Origin: an uncultured Bacteroidales bacterium
GTDB lineage: Bacteria > Bacteroidota > Bacteroidia > Bacteroidales > Muribaculaceae
Assembly: GCA_947175245.1 (NCBI GenBank)
Contig: CAMWLW010000014.1
Span: 1 to 41,319 of the forward strand
Reading direction: 5' to 3'
Length of the DNA: 41,319 nt
A program made the position numbers and the translations under genes. Under the pieces are notes generated by a model. The model saw nothing but the letters and a program-made list of their open reading frames with translations, had not been told where the DNA came from and ran no database searches. Below, piece after piece: positions 40,201 through 41,319 of this stretch; position 1 is the stretch's first letter; each line of letters starts with the position of its first letter.

Positions 40201-41045
40201 AGTTTTTTGCCGGTGGATACACACACCAGGCGTTCATGAGCCTCAGCATCTTCGGCGTTTACAAAATGTACGTCGTTGGTGCATATCAACTTGACATTGT
40301 GTTTGCGTGCGAAATCAATGAGAACAGGATTGACAAGCTGTTGACGTTCAAAAGTTTCGCGTCGCTTGTTATCCATCATTGATGTCAGTCGGTCATCAAC
40401 ACGATGCCGTTGTAGCTCAATATAATAATCGTCACCGAATGTCTCTTTGTACCACAGCACACGTTGTTCGGCTTCGTCAAGGTAGCCTTGCATTATTAAG
40501 CGCGGAATCTCTCCGCCAAGACATGCCGAACAAATAATCAGACCCTCTCTATGTTTGGCAAGTTCCTGCCTGTCAGTTCGTGGGTGAGAGTAGTATCCTT
40601 CAGTCCAGGCTTTTGATACCAGTTTTACTAAATTGTGGTAACCTTTCTCGTTCTTTGCCAATACCACGAGGTGTCTACCTGTATCCTTTTTGTCAATATG
40701 TTCGTGAAGATCCTTTTCAGCTACATACATCTCGCAACCGAAAATCGGTTTGAATGGTTTTTTAGCCTGAGCCTTGGCCAATTCTTCTTCGGCAATGCGG
40801 CGCGTCTCGTCATCCGATGCCTCATCAAGTTGCTTTTTCGCTTTTTTGATGGCATCCTTTAGCTTGCCGTTTTTCTTATTGACATAATTGAAAAACTCCT
40901 TAATACCAAACATATTCCCGTGGTCGGTAACCGCTATTGCAGGCATGCCGTCCGATATAGCCTTGTCGACCAGTGCGTCAATTGATGCTTGTCCGTCAAG
41001 TACCGAGTATTGTGTGTGAACATGTAGATGTACGAATGGAGTCAT
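37230..41045 (-). CDS. dnaE: DNA polymerase III subunit alpha
   Basis: PHP N-terminus FVHLHVHTQYSVLDG; polymerase motifs SVGPGRGSAAGS, LPDIDIDFDDDGR; full length 1271 aa. Confidence 0.97.
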   Translation of the reverse strand: MTPFVHLHVHTQYSVLDGQASIDALVDKAISDGMPAIAVTDHGNMFGIKEFFNYVNKKNGKLKDAIKKAKKQLDEASDDETRRIAEEELAKAQAKKPFKPIFGCEMYVAEKDLHEHIDKKDTGRHLVVLAKNEKGYHNLVKLVSKAWTEGYYSHPRTDRQELAKHREGLIICSACLGGEIPRLIMQGYLDEAEQRVLWYKETFGDDYYIELQRHRVDDRLTSMMDNKRRETFERQQLVNPVLIDFARKHNVKLICTNDVHFVNAEDAEAHERLVCVSTGKKLSDETRMVYTKQEWMKTTAEMNDVFADIPEALANTVEIADKVEFYNIDHAPIMPNFAIPKEFGTEEEYRQRITHKDLFDEFTQDENGNVVMSEEEANAKIEKLGGYEKLYRIKFEADYLKKLAYEGAERRYGSPLTEELEERIKFELHIMKTMGFPGYFLIVQDFINAARRDLGVSVGPGRGSAAGSCVAYCLGITQIDPVKYDLLFERFLNPDRISLPDIDIDFDDDGRADVLKYVTEKYGEEKVAHIITYGTMAAKSAIKDVARVEDLPLSESDRLTKLIPAHMPVVNGKELKPTLKNCYEHLSPFKAEMASTNPIIPRTLKYAGQLEGNVRNIGVHACGVIICRDDITDWVPVSTAVDKTEGKLLVTQYEGRVIEETGLIKMDFLGLKTLSILKEAVANIKLTRNIDLDLEKIPIDDPATYKLYSEGKTKGTFQFESAGMQKYLRELQPSTFEDLIAMNALYRPGPMDYIPDFISRKHGRSPIVYDIPIMEKYLKDTYGVTVYQEQVMLLSRLLANFTRGESDTLRKAMGKKLIDKMNHLKGKFLEGGQANGHKPEVLEKIWADWEKFASYAFNKSHATCYSWVAFQTAYLKANYPAEFMAAVLSRNRNDITKLRDFMDECKAMKITVKGPDVNESFSSFGVNSRGDIRFGIAAIKGVGENVAADIIKARSEGGTFKSIYDFVERVPLSSLNRRTFESLALAGAFDCFEELKREDYFVRNKKDETLSEQLLRYGQLFQNASKQQANSLFGDDDLALNTAGRPAIRPGIDWPATERLEKERELVGIYLSANPLDPYYMELNYGFNTSIKDFGEAAKEENKTYTFGGMVTGYEEKDARSGGKYGRITIEDYTGSTELMLFKQDFINFSKYGKQGTQIVVAGEFKPNYKQELRFNIHSIRLLDDLKGKLVTGVDVKISANEINETLIGLFVEASKRSNDSASGALNIEIYDPSINRTVKMVSGLKLPMDKALVEMLDDMNVEYSFTRLVK

Positions 41046-41203
41046 ATATATTTATGTGTATTCTTGCGTGAAGTGTCTGATTTTTGTATCGAATTAAATT
41101 TATAGCAAAGATACTAATTATTTTCAAAACAAAAAATCGACTATTCTTACGCAATTGATGGGAAAATGTAGCTTGAAACAAAACCATGTTCTACAGCATA
41201 TTT

Positions 41204-41217
41204 TTAACATTTGTTAA
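41204..41217. repeat. Inverted repeat TTAACA-TT-TGTTAA upstream of dnaE and the off-window gene
   Basis: Perfect 6-bp arms. Confidence 0.4.
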
Positions 41218-41282
41218 ATTGACTGATTGATAATAGATTGAGTCGAAAACGCTGAAAAGCGTGTAAAAAAGCGGTAAAAATA

Positions 41283-41314
41283 TTTGGCAGGTATAAGAAA
41301 AGGGCGTACCTTTG
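41283..41314 (+). promoter_or_regulatory. Strong Bacteroidetes promoter (-33 TTTG, -7 TACCTTTG) reading out of the window
   Basis: TTTG 41283-41286, 20-bp spacer, TACCTTTG 41307-41314, followed by CACTC. Confidence 0.75.
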
Positions 41315-41319
41315 CACTC

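Noticed and set aside
39358-40382. Plus-strand ORFs of 164 and 207 aa antisense to dnaE
   Set aside because: Inside the well-supported dnaE; explained by codon usage of the opposite strand.
1-41319. CRISPR array, transposon, prophage, toxin-antitoxin or defence island
   Set aside because: No direct-repeat array, transposase, integrase, phage structural or defence genes; nearly all sequence is explained by housekeeping genes.

Overview
The window is a gene-dense chromosomal segment from a Bacteroidales bacterium, probably Muribaculaceae-like (inferred from gene content, protein style and TAnnTTTG promoters). It is mostly core genome: nrdDG, menF, ftsY-rimO, lon-dnaG, smpB, pgk, prfC-prfA-pyrF, thrA, coaE/ybbR/yajC/nusB, a murU/amgK-like pair, an mscS-like gene, trxA and dnaE. 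I see no CRISPR array, rRNA, tRNA, prophage or transposon. The most unusual item is the ORF directly after thrA (24791-25822). It aligns by eye along most of its length with threonine synthase (ThrC), but the catalytic PLP lysine is Tyr and both PLP-phosphate-binding loops are eroded. The frame is intact and overlaps the thrA stop as ATGA, so it looks like an undescribed ThrC pseudoenzyme in the threonine operon. Other points of interest are an amino-sugar kinase/RapZ C-terminal fusion next to a MurU-like uridylyltransferase, a 470-aa NusB with an apparent internal duplication, a POTRA-less Omp85 barrel next to an EptA-like transferase, a 13-nt palindrome carrying the stop codons of two convergent genes, and several promoters almost touching start codons. 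All identifications come from reading the sequence; no searches were run.
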